DNA from: Providencia rustigianii DSM 4541
Lineage (GTDB): Bacteria > Pseudomonadota > Gammaproteobacteria > Enterobacterales > Enterobacteriaceae
Length of the DNA: 64,000 bases
Direction of reading: 5' to 3'
Assembly (NCBI RefSeq): GCF_000156395.1
Contig: NZ_GG703817.1
Span: 691,409 to 755,408 of the forward strand
Below, one piece after another: positions 28,628-37,740 of the stretch. The notes beneath the pieces are model-generated. The model was not told the DNA's origin, ran no database searches, and saw nothing but the letters and a program-made list of their open reading frames with translations. The position numbers and the translations under genes are program-made. Every line of letters begins with the position of its first letter. Positions within the stretch are counted from its first letter, which is position 1.

Positions 28628-30019
28628 ATGAATATTCCCCTGATAATCAATGTGCTCATTTTTGTAGCACTACTCATACTGTTAGCAAAACTCGGAGCAA
28701 ATGGCTGGAGTCTGTCTAAGAAAGTATTACTCGGTCTCGTCTTCGGTGTTGCTTATGGTGTAGGCCTGCACCTTGTATATGGTACTGGTCACCAAACGGT
28801 TAAAGACTCCATTCTTTGGTTTAATATCGTCGGTAATGGCTACGTTCAGCTATTACAAATGGTGATAATGCCACTGGTCTTCGCGTCTATTCTGAGCGCA
28901 GTAGCCAGACTACATAAGGCTTCATCACTTGGGAAAATTAGCTTTTTAACGATTGGTACACTGTTATTCACTACGGCTATAGCTGCATTAGTGGGTATCT
29001 TAATCGCCAATCTGTTCGGATTAAGTGCAGAAGGTCTGGTTCAAGGTCAATCAGAAACTGCGCGCCTAGCAGCCATCGAAACTAATTATATTGGAAAAGT
29101 ATCGGACTTAACTGTTCCACAACTGATCTTATCCTTTATTCCAAAAAATCCGTTTGCAGATTTAACAGGTGCAAGCCCAACATCGATTATCAGTGTTGTT
29201 ATCTTTGCCGCATTCTTAGGTGTTGCAGCCTTACAACTGTTTAAAGATGACAAAGAACGTGGCGAAAAAGCCTTAGCCGCAATTGATGTCTTGCAAGCTT
29301 GGGCAATGAAATTAGTCCGCTTAGTCATGCGTTTAACCCCTTATGGTGTTATGGCGCTGATGATCAAAGTCGTGGCAAGCTCTAACCTTGCTGATATCCT
29401 AAACTTAGGGACTTTCGTTATCGCGTCCTATGTAGCGCTAGGAATTATGTTTGTGGTTCACGGTATTTTAGTGGCAACAACGGGATTAAACCCTATCAGA
29501 TTCTTTAAAAAAGCGGGTCCAGTACTTACATTTGCATTTACTAGCCGTTCAAGTGCTGCAAGTATTCCACTGAATATTGAAACCCAGACTCGTCGTTTCG
29601 GTATACCAGAGTCTATCGCGAGCTTCTCTGCTTCTTTCGGTGCAACTATTGGTCAAAATGGGTGCGCAGGTATCTATCCAGCAATGTTAGCGGTTATGGT
29701 GGCTCCCACTATGGGCATTAACCCATTTGACCCACTGTGGATCGCGACCTTAGTCGGTATCGTCACTATCAGTTCTGCAGGTGTGGCTGGCGTGGGTGGT
29801 GGTGCAACTTTTGCTGCATTGATTGTTCTACCTGCAATGGGATTACCTGTAACACTGGTTGCGTTGCTGATTTCTGTTGAACCATTAATTGATATGGGCC
29901 GTACCGCCCTCAATGTTAGTGGTTCTATGACAGCAGGTACCGTGACTAGCCAGTTAATGGGTGAAACAGATAAAGCTATTTTCAATCAAGATGATGATGG
30001 CGATCTAAAGCACGTTTAA
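28628..30019 (+). CDS. tcyP: TcyP, L-cystine/sodium symporter (DAACS family)
   Basis: 463 residues from the ATG at 28628, matching the length and N-terminus ([19 protein letters not shown]-like) of E. coli YdjN/TcyP. The TTG four codons upstream lies in the ribosome-binding region. Family segments are [15 protein letters not shown] (about 300-314), [19 protein letters not shown], and [22 protein letters not shown], the substrate and Na+ site. It imports cystine and related sulfur compounds. A clear terminator follows. Confidence 0.95.
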   Translation: MNIPLIINVLIFVALLILLAKLGANGWSLSKKVLLGLVFGVAYGVGLHLVYGTGHQTVKDSILWFNIVGNGYVQLLQMVIMPLVFASILSAVARLHKASSLGKISFLTIGTLLFTTAIAALVGILIANLFGLSAEGLVQGQSETARLAAIETNYIGKVSDLTVPQLILSFIPKNPFADLTGASPTSIISVVIFAAFLGVAALQLFKDDKERGEKALAAIDVLQAWAMKLVRLVMRLTPYGVMALMIKVVASSNLADILNLGTFVIASYVALGIMFVVHGILVATTGLNPIRFFKKAGPVLTFAFTSRSSAASIPLNIETQTRRFGIPESIASFSASFGATIGQNGCAGIYPAMLAVMVAPTMGINPFDPLWIATLVGIVTISSAGVAGVGGGATFAALIVLPAMGLPVTLVALLISVEPLIDMGRTALNVSGSMTAGTVTSQLMGETDKAIFNQDDDGDLKHV

Positions 30020-30046
30020 CCCTTCGCAAACACTAACACTCATTGA

Positions 30047-30075
30047 AACCTGCCCATCAAACGGCAGGTTTTTTT
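30047..30075 (+). terminator. Rho-independent terminator after tcyP
   Basis: AACCTGCC (30047-30054) pairs with GGCAGGTT (30063-30070), followed by a T-run to 30075, 28 bases after the tcyP stop. Confidence 0.9.
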
Positions 30076-30269
30076 GTGACTAAAACTCGCTAATCGTTTT
30101 TTCGTTATTCTCTCTAGTAAAATTGTTCGATTTTAACGCTAAAAATAATTGCCAATATGTGAATTTACGTAACATAATAATATTTGAGTGGCATTTTCTT
30201 AGGCTTCCTGCCTGTGTCGCGGATCCCGTTTCCTACGGGAATTATCAACTTCATTACGGTGATTTTTAT

Positions 30270-30656
30270 ATGGGTAATATTCATATACTAAAAACTGATC
30301 CTTCAAATAACCCTTGTGTCAGCTGTGGTGCATGCTGTTCCTACTTTCGCGTATCGTTTTATTGGGCTGAAGCAGAAGATGGTGGAGGAACTGTTCCTCA
30401 GCATTTAACTGAAAAAATCACGCCGTTTGTGAGTTGCATGCAAGGAACAAATCAAAAAATTAATACCCGTTGTACTGCACTAACTGGCACAGTAGGTGAG
30501 TGTACGTCTTGTTCTATTTATGAACAAAGACCCACTCCATGTCGAGAATTCGAACAGTCTTGGCACAATGGTATTCATAATGAGGCATGCGACCGTGCTC
30601 GTGCTGCCCATGGGCTTCCCCCGCTCGAGCAACAACAACCGCAAATCGCGTGCTAA
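30270..30656 (+). CDS. YkgJ-family cysteine-cluster protein
   Basis: 128 residues from the ATG at 30270. A longer frame reaches back to 30123 but that part has no family similarity and overlaps the tcyP-downstream region. [17 protein letters not shown] carries the CxxCxxCC cluster; further Cys residues lie in [30 protein letters not shown] and EACDRARA. The family is thought to bind Zn or an Fe-S cluster. E. coli YkgJ is similar along the length. Function unknown; it stands alone. Confidence 0.85.
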   Translation: MGNIHILKTDPSNNPCVSCGACCSYFRVSFYWAEAEDGGGTVPQHLTEKITPFVSCMQGTNQKINTRCTALTGTVGECTSCSIYEQRPTPCREFEQSWHNGIHNEACDRARAAHGLPPLEQQQPQIAC

Positions 30657-30885
30657 ACGTCAATGACCCAGAGATATTCTGGGTTATCTCTCACTTAATT
30701 AGTGTCTGATTTTTGACTATTTTGTTTAAATCAAAAAGAAACAACTTCTGTCTTTTCAAAACTATGAGTAAAGAAAGGACAAAAAGTGCAGGAATTATGA
30801 AGCTTCAGTCAATAGAGGTAAAAGCGATTGCCTGTACAACTCAATTGATGAATTATCATCTCATCGCACATATGAGGAGATCGAT

Positions 30886-31191
30886 ATGAAAAAATTAAAT
30901 CAAGGTTTGTTAGCGGCTGTTTTATTAACTGCAGGTTTTGCTGCGATGGCAAATGGTGTAAATAATAAATCACCCCGCCCTTACGCAGGTAATCACCACA
31001 ATATGGTATACAGCGTAACAGAGCAAACAACCCAACCGAATGAAACAATAAAAAAATTAGTCAATAACGTGCCAAAAATAGAAGATGGTAAACGCTACAT
31101 GATCCGTGTTTCAGTGGTTGAAATACCGGAACAAGCACCAATGAAACAACCAATGGCTCCCGTGTCGATTCCAGCACCAGCAGCTAAATAA
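30886..31191 (+). CDS. hypothetical small secreted protein
   Basis: 101 residues, not recognised. A strong GAGGAG site precedes the ATG. The signal peptide (MKKLNQGLLAAVLLTAGFAAMA) is cut near residue 22. The mature 79 residues have no Cys; they contain a predicted strand region (KRYMIRVSVVEIPE) and end in a Pro/Ala/Met-rich tail. A plus-strand terminator lies downstream (31316-31340). It is probably a periplasmic protein expressed on its own. Confidence 0.72.
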   Translation: MKKLNQGLLAAVLLTAGFAAMANGVNNKSPRPYAGNHHNMVYSVTEQTTQPNETIKKLVNNVPKIEDGKRYMIRVSVVEIPEQAPMKQPMAPVSIPAPAAK

Positions 31192-31315
31192 AAGCATCAA
31201 ATACGTTAAACATAGGTTGTGCCTGTTACAGCGATAACTAAAACCATATCGCATTGTTGGTTAAAAATCAGTATCTTACTCGCACACAATAAAGTTTAGA
31301 TATATCCCTAATTTT

Positions 31316-31340
31316 GCCCCTACGCCCTAGGGGCTTTTTT
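31316..31340 (+). terminator. Rho-independent terminator after the small secreted protein gene
   Basis: GCCCCTA (31316-31322) pairs with TAGGGGC (31328-31334) and is followed by six T. The T-run is only on the plus-strand side, so it serves the plus-strand gene; the convergent azlD-like stop is two bases further on. Confidence 0.82.
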
Positions 31341-31342
31341 CT

Positions 31343-31669
31343 TTATAGCGAAAACAATAAACGTAGAAGTGCTGTCACAATTGCAGCAGATAACACAATT
31401 ACAATGAAAGGCTGACGATACCAAGTCAAAATACCGGCAACAACCACGCCAATCACTTTCGCAATATCTGAGATTTGCTCACCGGAAAATAGCGTTGATG
31501 TTATTGCGACCGAGAATAAAATCACAATAGCCGCCGCTGAAAATAAAGCTTTACTGCTTTCAGTTAAAGCAACTTTCCCTTTCAGGATTGCACCAGATGC
31601 GCGCATTAAATATGTTCCAATTGCCAAGATTAAAATACCACTGACAATCAGCCATGGATTCTCCATCAT
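31343..31669 (-). CDS. AzlD-family small subunit of a branched-chain amino acid exporter
   Basis: 108 residues with about four membrane helices, of the AzlD/YgaH family. PWLIVSGILILAIGTYLMRASG at the N-terminus (residues about 4-25) is the characteristic block. It pairs with the AzlC-type protein encoded just upstream (five-base gap), as YgaZ-YgaH do for L-valine export in E. coli. Substrate is inferred from family. Confidence 0.9.
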   Translation of the reverse strand: MMENPWLIVSGILILAIGTYLMRASGAILKGKVALTESSKALFSAAAIVILFSVAITSTLFSGEQISDIAKVIGVVVAGILTWYRQPFIVIVLSAAIVTALLRLLFSL

Positions 31670-31674
31670 AATTG

Positions 31675-32346
31675 TTATTTCCTGATGTAAATAACTAAGC
31701 TCAATAATGCCAATAACACCGGGATACCCGCTGGTAAATAAGGTGTCGCTGCCACGGCGATCACTGCCCCAATAATCGCGGTTAACCGTAAGCGTTTATC
31801 CTTTAATGCAGGAAGTGACAATGCCAGAATAATGGCTGGGAACATCGCATCCATGCCTAATCGATGAGTATCTTGAATAAAACTACCTAATACTTCACCA
31901 ATAATCACACCAACAGGCCAACAAATCAGTATTCCCAACCCACATAACCAAAATGCCGCTTTTTTCTCGTTTTCATGCTCCTGAGCCAAGCCAAAAACCA
32001 CACTTTCATCATTCATGATGTGGTAGCCAAGCAATGCGCGAGGACCTTTTCCTGTCAATTCACTCACTGCAAAGCTGAAAGGAATATGCCGAGAGTTCAC
32101 TAATAAACCAGCTAATGCAGCAGAAATCGGGCTTCCTCCCGTAAAAATAACACCAATAAATAAAAACTCTGACGCCCCAGCCAATACAAGAATGGATAAA
32201 GTAAGTGGAACCCACCAGTCAAATCCTTGAGAGTGAGCTAAAGCGCCATAAGAAATACCGACAATTAAGTCTGCAATACACACCAGTGCAATGTTTTTCA
32301 CTGTGCTATTATTGAGAATAGAAAATTGGAGCTTAGAAGTAAGCAT
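31675..32346 (-). CDS. AzlC-family permease of a branched-chain amino acid exporter
   Basis: 223-residue AzlC/YgaZ-family membrane protein. Characteristic blocks are IVGISYGALAHSQGF (residues about 28-42), LAGASEFLFIGVIFTGGSP, and LLVNSRHIPFSFAVSELTG, followed by DESVVFGLAQ. It forms an exporter with the AzlD-type subunit downstream. An XRE-cupin regulator is divergent, with fewer than 85 bases between, which suggests it controls this operon. Confidence 0.9.
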   Translation of the reverse strand: MLTSKLQFSILNNSTVKNIALVCIADLIVGISYGALAHSQGFDWWVPLTLSILVLAGASEFLFIGVIFTGGSPISAALAGLLVNSRHIPFSFAVSELTGKGPRALLGYHIMNDESVVFGLAQEHENEKKAAFWLCGLGILICWPVGVIIGEVLGSFIQDTHRLGMDAMFPAIILALSLPALKDKRLRLTAIIGAVIAVAATPYLPAGIPVLLALLSLVIYIRK

Positions 32347-32427
32347 ATTTCAACCGTTCGATATAAAAAACATTCGTTCATTATGTCGGTGATTTATGTT
32401 CAGTGCAATCAAAACAGGATATTAAAA

Positions 32428-32988
32428 TTGACCCTATTTACGCCGCCTATTGAATTAATATCAAAAGCATTGGCTGCCGAAAGACAAAAGAGTGGGCTTT
32501 CTATTTCTGAACTCTCACGTAAAGCGGGTATTGCCAAATCCACACTATCCCAATTAGAGTCTGGAAGTGGCAACCCAAGTATCGAAACCTTGTGGGCGCT
32601 GTGTGTCGCTTTAGATATTCCGTTTTCTCGATTAATTGAAGAAAAACGCGCCGCTGTCACCGTTATTCGTCATGGAGAAGGCACGCCGGTTAGCGCGGAG
32701 CACGCCAATTATCTGGCTTATTTATTATCATCTGCCCCAGCCAACTCCTTGCGTGACATCTACACCGTCGTCGCACAACCGGGTAGAGATCGTATTTCAG
32801 AACCCCATATGCACGATGTGACTGAGCATATTATTTTAATGTCTGGCCGAGCGCTAGTCGGTCCACTGGATAACCCCATTGAATTGAACGTTGGTGATTA
32901 CATTCATTACCGTGGTGATGAACCCCATATCATGCGAGCTTTAGAGCCGAATACCATGGCCGTCATGGTGATTGATAAACAGAATTAA
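32428..32988 (+). CDS. XRE-family regulator with C-terminal cupin domain
   Basis: 186 residues from a TTG at 32428 with AGGAT seven bases before it; an ATG 15 codons upstream (32383) has no ribosome-binding site but cannot be excluded. The N-terminal helix-turn-helix is SISELSRKAGIAKSTLSQLESGSGNPSIETL (XRE family). The C-terminal cupin (about 110-180) has EPHMHDVTEHIILMSGRALVGP and a second motif DYIHYRGDEPHIMRAL. Such proteins often sense small metabolites. Divergence from azlCD suggests control of amino acid export (inference). Confidence 0.88.
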   Translation: MTLFTPPIELISKALAAERQKSGLSISELSRKAGIAKSTLSQLESGSGNPSIETLWALCVALDIPFSRLIEEKRAAVTVIRHGEGTPVSAEHANYLAYLLSSAPANSLRDIYTVVAQPGRDRISEPHMHDVTEHIILMSGRALVGPLDNPIELNVGDYIHYRGDEPHIMRALEPNTMAVMVIDKQN

Positions 32989-33035
32989 CCACCATAATAT
33001 TGATACGTTAACCCATTTTGAAATGGAGAAAACTC

Positions 33036-33212
33036 ATGAGCCATTATGATGAAATCGCACAAAAAGTCAGTTTACTATTAGATGAAAACTCCGTTCACAA
33101 CATGAACGAAATGCTGATGCAGCTTTCCCACGATGAGCAGCTCACCCAAGAACAACGCTTTAAATTACAGCAAAGTCTAAGAGAAGCTATTTTTGTGCAT
33201 CATAACCAATAA
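33036..33212 (+). CDS. YdcY-like (DUF2526) small protein
   Basis: 58 residues from the ATG at 33036, after a GGAG site. MSHYDEIAQKVSLLLDE, HNMNEMLMQLSHDEQLT, and LQQSLREAI match E. coli YdcY (MSHLDEVIARV..., MNELLIALSDDAELS), although it is about 19 residues shorter at the C-terminus. Predicted all-helical and acidic, function unknown. Confidence 0.78.
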   Translation: MSHYDEIAQKVSLLLDENSVHNMNEMLMQLSHDEQLTQEQRFKLQQSLREAIFVHHNQ

Positions 33213-33271
33213 ACCGCAGCTAACTAATTTGCTACTGATACCTTACGTACCAGTAGCAAACTCCTTCTCAC

Positions 33272-34456
33272 TTAGAATTTATCCTGTTGTAAATATGACC
33301 ATGCATATTGCGCATATAACTCTGCCCCTGTCGCCATCGCATCTTCATCGATATTAAAACAGCCATGGTGATGAGCCCATTGCGTATCTTTTTCTGGATT
33401 ACCCGACCCCAATAATGCAAAACATCCCGGTATATTTTCCATATAGAAACTAAAATCTTCACCGCCTGGTGTTGGCTTTTCGAACATTAATGTTTCTTCG
33501 CCAAATGCATCAGTGATCACCGATTGTGCCAGTAACGCGCTGTGCTCTTCATTTATAACGGGTAAGGTTCCATAAATATAATCCACTTCCACGGTCGCAC
33601 CATACATAGCCGCAGTATGCGCGGCATAACGACGGATAGCGGCTTCAATGCGCGTACGCGTTTCGATATCAAAGCAACGAACCGTTCCATCTAATATCGC
33701 ATTCTCAGCAATAACATTAAAACGGGTTCCCACATCCATTTTACCAATACTCACAACGGCTGAATCCAGTGACGACGTTTCACGGGAAACAATAGATTGC
33801 AAATTCATCACAAAAGATGAGGCAACCACTGCGGCATCAACTGTCGCTTCTGGCATAGAGCCATGACCGCCACGGCCCTTAAATTTCACCACCAATAGAT
33901 CTGCGGAGGCGAAAGTTCCACCGACATTACACGAGACTTTACCTGATGGTGTCGTGGACCAGATATGCATTCCAAATACATTATCTACATTATCCACTGC
34001 TCCTTGCTTCACCATCGCTTTTGCACCTTGTGCAATTTCTTCAGCGGGTTGAAATATCAATCGAACATTACCCGAAAGCTGATCACGAATTTCATACAAT
34101 GCTTTAGATGCTGTCAACAACATGGCAGTATGAGCATCGTGGCCACAGGCATGCATTTTCCCATGTTGAGTAGATTTATACTCTAATGAATCGTTAAGCT
34201 CCTGCACCGGTAACGCATCAATATCTGCACGTAATGCAACGGTTTTTCCCGGCTTACCACCTTTAATTTCAGCAATAATGCCGGTCGGTTCAGTAAGTCG
34301 ATATTCTATGCCAATTTTGGCTAACTCTTCTGCGATACGTTTAGTGGTTCTGACCTCTTCAAAAGGAAGCTCGGGATGAGCATGAAGGTCACGTCGAAAT
34401 GCAATCATATCTTGAGTATGATGCTTAATTGCTGCTGTAACTGCTTTATTGACCAT
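33272..34456 (-). CDS. M20-family amidohydrolase (peptidase/aminoacylase type)
   Basis: 394-residue metal-dependent hydrolase of the M20D (hippurate hydrolase/IAA-amino acid hydrolase/AbgB-like) group, which cleaves N-acyl or N-aminoacyl bonds. Metal and catalytic motifs: HAHPELPFEE near residue 25-34, ALRADIDALPV, MHACGHDAHTAML (about 101-113), FQPAEE, MHIWST, and the C-terminal PGGEDFSFYMENIPG. The dimerisation (lid) domain lies at about 185-300. A membrane transporter is encoded about 100 bases upstream in the same direction, which suggests it supplies the substrate. The natural substrate cannot be told from sequence. Confidence 0.9.
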   Translation of the reverse strand: MVNKAVTAAIKHHTQDMIAFRRDLHAHPELPFEEVRTTKRIAEELAKIGIEYRLTEPTGIIAEIKGGKPGKTVALRADIDALPVQELNDSLEYKSTQHGKMHACGHDAHTAMLLTASKALYEIRDQLSGNVRLIFQPAEEIAQGAKAMVKQGAVDNVDNVFGMHIWSTTPSGKVSCNVGGTFASADLLVVKFKGRGGHGSMPEATVDAAVVASSFVMNLQSIVSRETSSLDSAVVSIGKMDVGTRFNVIAENAILDGTVRCFDIETRTRIEAAIRRYAAHTAAMYGATVEVDYIYGTLPVINEEHSALLAQSVITDAFGEETLMFEKPTPGGEDFSFYMENIPGCFALLGSGNPEKDTQWAHHHGCFNIDEDAMATGAELYAQYAWSYLQQDKF

Positions 34457-34553
34457 ATTTTTACCTTTGTCCTTTCAATCGGTACTAATGTCCCATTAAT
34501 CTATTATTTTTTATGTTATATCAATTTGTTATCGTAATATCTGTCGACAATAA

Positions 34554-35771
34554 TTATGCGGGTACCAGATAAGCAACCATAATGCCTGCCAGTACCACCG
34601 ACACCATTGTGACCGAAATAAAACCACCGACTAACATTGGACCTAACATATGGCTGGTCAGTATTTGACGTTCTTTTTCATCTTTGGTTAACGCATTTAT
34701 TGCTTCGTTTGTGATGATATAGTCCGCAGGAAAGCCATACAGTGCTGTTAATGAAACCGCAAATGCCATCTCTTTGGAGACGCCTAAAATTTTGCCCATA
34801 ATCCAAGAAGCAATAAACATCCCGACAACCGCCGCAATTATCAACACAACCATTGGATACACTAACCTCAACAACATATCTGGTGTCGCATGATTTAATG
34901 TATCGAAGATAAACAGCATTAACGCCATGATAGCGAAACCAAATCCGTTGGCTTTTTGCAAAGGTTGCCTCTCTAAAAAGCCCAATGACGATGCAATAAC
35001 TCCGAATAATAAACATAAGACAAACGGGCTAATACTGACGTACGGCGCAGCTACAGAAGAAGCCAAATAGGCTAAATATCCGACAAATGCTAATCGTAAG
35101 AATTTGAAATAACTGGTATTATAGTGATTAGGTATTCGCTTAAACATTTTGGGCATAGCATCTTCAGAGGATAATGTTTTCACTTCAACATCGTCTGCCC
35201 CTTCAACGGCTAAAGACTCTTTCCATGACCCATTTCGATATTGTTCAAGTACTCGACGCCCTTCTCGTTTCAACATAATGGCTGTTAGCGGATACCCAGC
35301 GAAACCTTGCATTACATAAATTAAAATGGCAAAAACAGATAGATCCATTAAGCCAGCTTCCGCCGCACCTTTTGACATAATCAAGGATGAAACAATTCCT
35401 CCGACTAACGGTGGGATTGCTACCAACACAGTATTTAAATCAAAGAGCATCATCCCGATAGCATAAATAAAGACAATAATTCCTAGAATCCCGGATAAAG
35501 AAATTAAAATTGTTTTCCATTGCCGTAATAATTCTTTTAAAGATAATAATGTTCCCATATTGGTGATCAGTAAATACATCAGTGTTACCGCAACAACTTG
35601 AGGAATACCCGCAATACTGACAATATTCTTAGGAAAAAATGTCCAATATCCAAAAAGAAATAACACCGCACAAACAAACACTGATGGGATCCATGCTTTG
35701 GTTCTCACCGCAATAGCATCTCCGATATATAATATCGAGACGATCAGAAATAGAGCTAACATCTGCGACAT
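34554..35771 (-). CDS. multi-pass membrane transporter of unassigned family, linked to the M20 amidohydrolase
   Basis: 405 residues with ten or more hydrophobic segments and one central cytoplasmic loop of about 65 residues (around 180-225). I cannot name the family. Features reminiscent of GltS/2-hydroxycarboxylate-type carriers are the Gly-rich loop PPLVGGIVSSLIMSKGAAEAG (about 117-138) and the mirrored TALYGFPADYIITNEAI region (about 342-358), which looks like the second pore loop of an inverted-repeat carrier. It precedes the M20 gene by 98 bases in one direction, an arrangement like transporter-hydrolase pairs for acylated amino acids. Confidence 0.7.
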   Translation of the reverse strand: MSQMLALFLIVSILYIGDAIAVRTKAWIPSVFVCAVLFLFGYWTFFPKNIVSIAGIPQVVAVTLMYLLITNMGTLLSLKELLRQWKTILISLSGILGIIVFIYAIGMMLFDLNTVLVAIPPLVGGIVSSLIMSKGAAEAGLMDLSVFAILIYVMQGFAGYPLTAIMLKREGRRVLEQYRNGSWKESLAVEGADDVEVKTLSSEDAMPKMFKRIPNHYNTSYFKFLRLAFVGYLAYLASSVAAPYVSISPFVLCLLFGVIASSLGFLERQPLQKANGFGFAIMALMLFIFDTLNHATPDMLLRLVYPMVVLIIAAVVGMFIASWIMGKILGVSKEMAFAVSLTALYGFPADYIITNEAINALTKDEKERQILTSHMLGPMLVGGFISVTMVSVVLAGIMVAYLVPA

Positions 35772-36322
35772 AAGATTTTCCCCGTATTTATTATTCTTAG
35801 TAATTTATATTTTAGTTTTTTAAATCAAAAATATTGTATTGTTAGATGGATAATCTTCCGGAAAGGATGGAATATGACCAAATAATAGATAATTTTAGCG
35901 CGCGCTACATTTACGCAACAAATTCATCATATCATTGAAAATACTGTTGTATAGATAAGAGAAAGTCTTGAACGCTGAATGGAATGATGGAGAAACAGGC
36001 AATTAGATAGTGATAAATCATCTTAATCTTTAATAATTCCTTGTCATCATCTAATAATGACGCAGAAGCTTAATATAAAATAATACTTAGCTTAATTTCT
36101 ATAATTATAAATTCTTGTGGTTCATAGAAATGAGTATCAAATTATATTCTTTCGACTAGGGATATATTTTTGAAAATTCCCAACACGGTAGCAATCTATT
36201 CCCTATAAAAACATTTTCATATCCATCTAGGTAAAATAATCTGCTTTATTGTTTAACATGGATAACTTTCCTGATAAGGCTCGTTGATTCTCTGATATTT
36301 TTCTATTTTCATAGTCCTAAAA
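35772..36322. other. gene-free AT-rich stretch upstream of the transporter gene
   Basis: About 550 bases with no supported gene between the transporter start and the crcB terminator. It should contain the promoter of the transporter-amidohydrolase unit. I see no repeat, RNA gene or binding site I can defend. Confidence 0.5.
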
Positions 36323-36358
36323 ATCAAAAACCACCCACTAATATAACTAAGTAGGTGG
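36323..36358 (-). terminator. Rho-independent terminator after crcB
   Basis: Minus-strand CCACCTACT (36358-36350) pairs with AGTGGGTGG (36339-36331, one mismatched pair) and is followed by TTTTTGATTTTT. It lies 23 bases after the crcB stop. Confidence 0.85.
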
Positions 36359-36380
36359 CAGTAGATATCTTATGAGCCCA

Positions 36381-36761
36381 TCACCCTTGAGCCAAAAAGT
36401 TATGGCATAACATTCCCAATAATGTAAACAGCAATGCCCCAATAACATGAATAGCGATAGTACTAAATGCAACCATCAGCTTTCCCTCTTGTAGCATAAC
36501 TAGCACTTCCAGTGAAAAAGTGGAAAACGTGGTAAATGCACCACAAAAACCGGTCACAATAAAGAGTTTATAAGCGGGATTGATATTGGCACTCGCAAAA
36601 TAAGACACAGCAAAACCGATGATAAAACCACCGATGAGATTAACAAACACCGTACCAAATGGAATATGCGGATGTAGGTTATTCAGTTTTAAACCAATTA
36701 TCCATCTTAACCAGCCCCCCAAGATGGAGCCTAGCGCAATAGAAAAGAGAGATGCATACAT
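36381..36761 (-). CDS. crcB: CrcB/Fluc fluoride channel
   Basis: 126 residues with four membrane helices; works as an antiparallel dimer that exports fluoride. Family motifs: GGWLRWIIG (residues about 15-23), GTVFVNLIGGFIIGF (about 36-50, with the pore Asn), and VTGFCGAFTTFSTFSLE (about 70-86, with the Phe box and Na+ site). A fluoride riboswitch lies in its leader. Confidence 0.96.
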   Translation of the reverse strand: MYASLFSIALGSILGGWLRWIIGLKLNNLHPHIPFGTVFVNLIGGFIIGFAVSYFASANINPAYKLFIVTGFCGAFTTFSTFSLEVLVMLQEGKLMVAFSTIAIHVIGALLFTLLGMLCHNFLAQG

Positions 36762-36844
36762 AGCTGCTTTCCTTACCAGTTAGGTGGGAATAAATGCAAG
36801 GAAAGAGTCCTAACTAGACATTTATGCCCTAAAATTTGGGCACA

Positions 36845-36934
36845 TAAAACCTACGCGCCCATTCTATTGAAAAGGTTTACGTAGGCATCATCAGTCCAAT
36901 ATGGACGGTTTGGGTAGGAGGAATGCCATCTCCC
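36845..36934 (-). ncRNA. fluoride riboswitch (crcB motif) and expression platform
   Basis: On the minus strand the sequence starts GGGAGATGGCATTCCTCC (36934-36917), the hallmark 5' part of the crcB motif, and continues to TGATGATGCCTACG (36893-36880), the hallmark 3' part that forms the pseudoknot. CCTACG (36885-36880) can also pair with CGTAGG (36855-36850), followed by TTTTATG, which could be the switching hairpin. The ATG of crcB is about 85 bases further on. The motif is well known to raise crcB expression when fluoride is bound. Confidence 0.87.
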
Positions 36935-37077
36935 AAATAAATTTCTATTGAAATGATAATCCAACCCTTTTTTCCATGCAAACTCAATTTATATAAAATT
37001 ACCATTGATAACCTTATGTCAATTTAGGCTAAATTAGCGCATAATAATCGTTATATTAGAATGGAGTTGACCCTGAA
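36935..37077. other. divergent promoter region between crcB and fetA
   Basis: With the riboswitch this makes a 316-base region without protein genes. The part right of the riboswitch must hold the crcB and fetA promoters; no site was recognised. Confidence 0.45.
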
Positions 37078-37731
37078 ATGGATACAAAAAACGTACTTTT
37101 ACAACTCAAAAATATTGGTTACCAGATTAACCAAAAAACTATTTTAGATAATGTGCAGATTGACCTATATCCTGGAGAATTTAAACTGATTACTGGGCCG
37201 TCTGGTTGTGGAAAAAGTACCTTATTAAAAATAGTTTCCTCACTTATCTCACCAACCCAAGGGGAGATTCTCTTTTTAGGGGAGAATATTAATAACATTC
37301 CTCCTGAAAAGTATCGCCAACAAGTCTCATACTGCACTCAAACGCCAACTTTGTTTGGATCCACAGTCTATGAAAATCTATTTTTTCCTTATCAAATTCG
37401 CAATTTGCCATTCAATAAGGAAAAAATTATCCAAGACTTGGCGTATCTATCATTACCTGAGTCGATTCTGGATAAAAGTATTAATGAGCTTTCTGGGGGG
37501 GAGAAACAGCGTATATCCCTAATTCGTAATCTACAGTTTTTACCTCAGATCTTGCTATTAGATGAAATAACCAGTGCTTTAGATGAACAAAATAAACTCA
37601 AAGTGAACCAACTTATTCATCAATTAGCAGTAGATAATAAAATTGGTGTGTTATGGGTAACCCATGACCAAGATGAAATTACCCACGCCGATGATATTAT
37701 TTCCCTGCCCGTTCATCATAGTGAAGAATAG
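37078..37731 (+). CDS. fetA: FetA, ATPase of an iron-export ABC transporter
   Basis: 217-residue ABC ATPase close to E. coli FetA (YbbL). Walker A is GPSGCGKST, signature LSGGEKQRISLIRNLQ, Walker B ILLLDEITSALD, switch His in VTHDQDEI. Partner FetB starts nine bases after its stop. In E. coli the pair lowers cellular iron and improves hydrogen peroxide resistance. It has no detectable Fur box upstream. Confidence 0.9.
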   Translation: MDTKNVLLQLKNIGYQINQKTILDNVQIDLYPGEFKLITGPSGCGKSTLLKIVSSLISPTQGEILFLGENINNIPPEKYRQQVSYCTQTPTLFGSTVYENLFFPYQIRNLPFNKEKIIQDLAYLSLPESILDKSINELSGGEKQRISLIRNLQFLPQILLLDEITSALDEQNKLKVNQLIHQLAVDNKIGVLWVTHDQDEITHADDIISLPVHHSEE

Positions 37732-37740
37732 GAATTTAAC

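Noticed and set aside
30123-30269. 49-residue N-terminal extension of the YkgJ-like protein
   Set aside because: No family similarity in that part; the conserved protein begins at ATG 30270.
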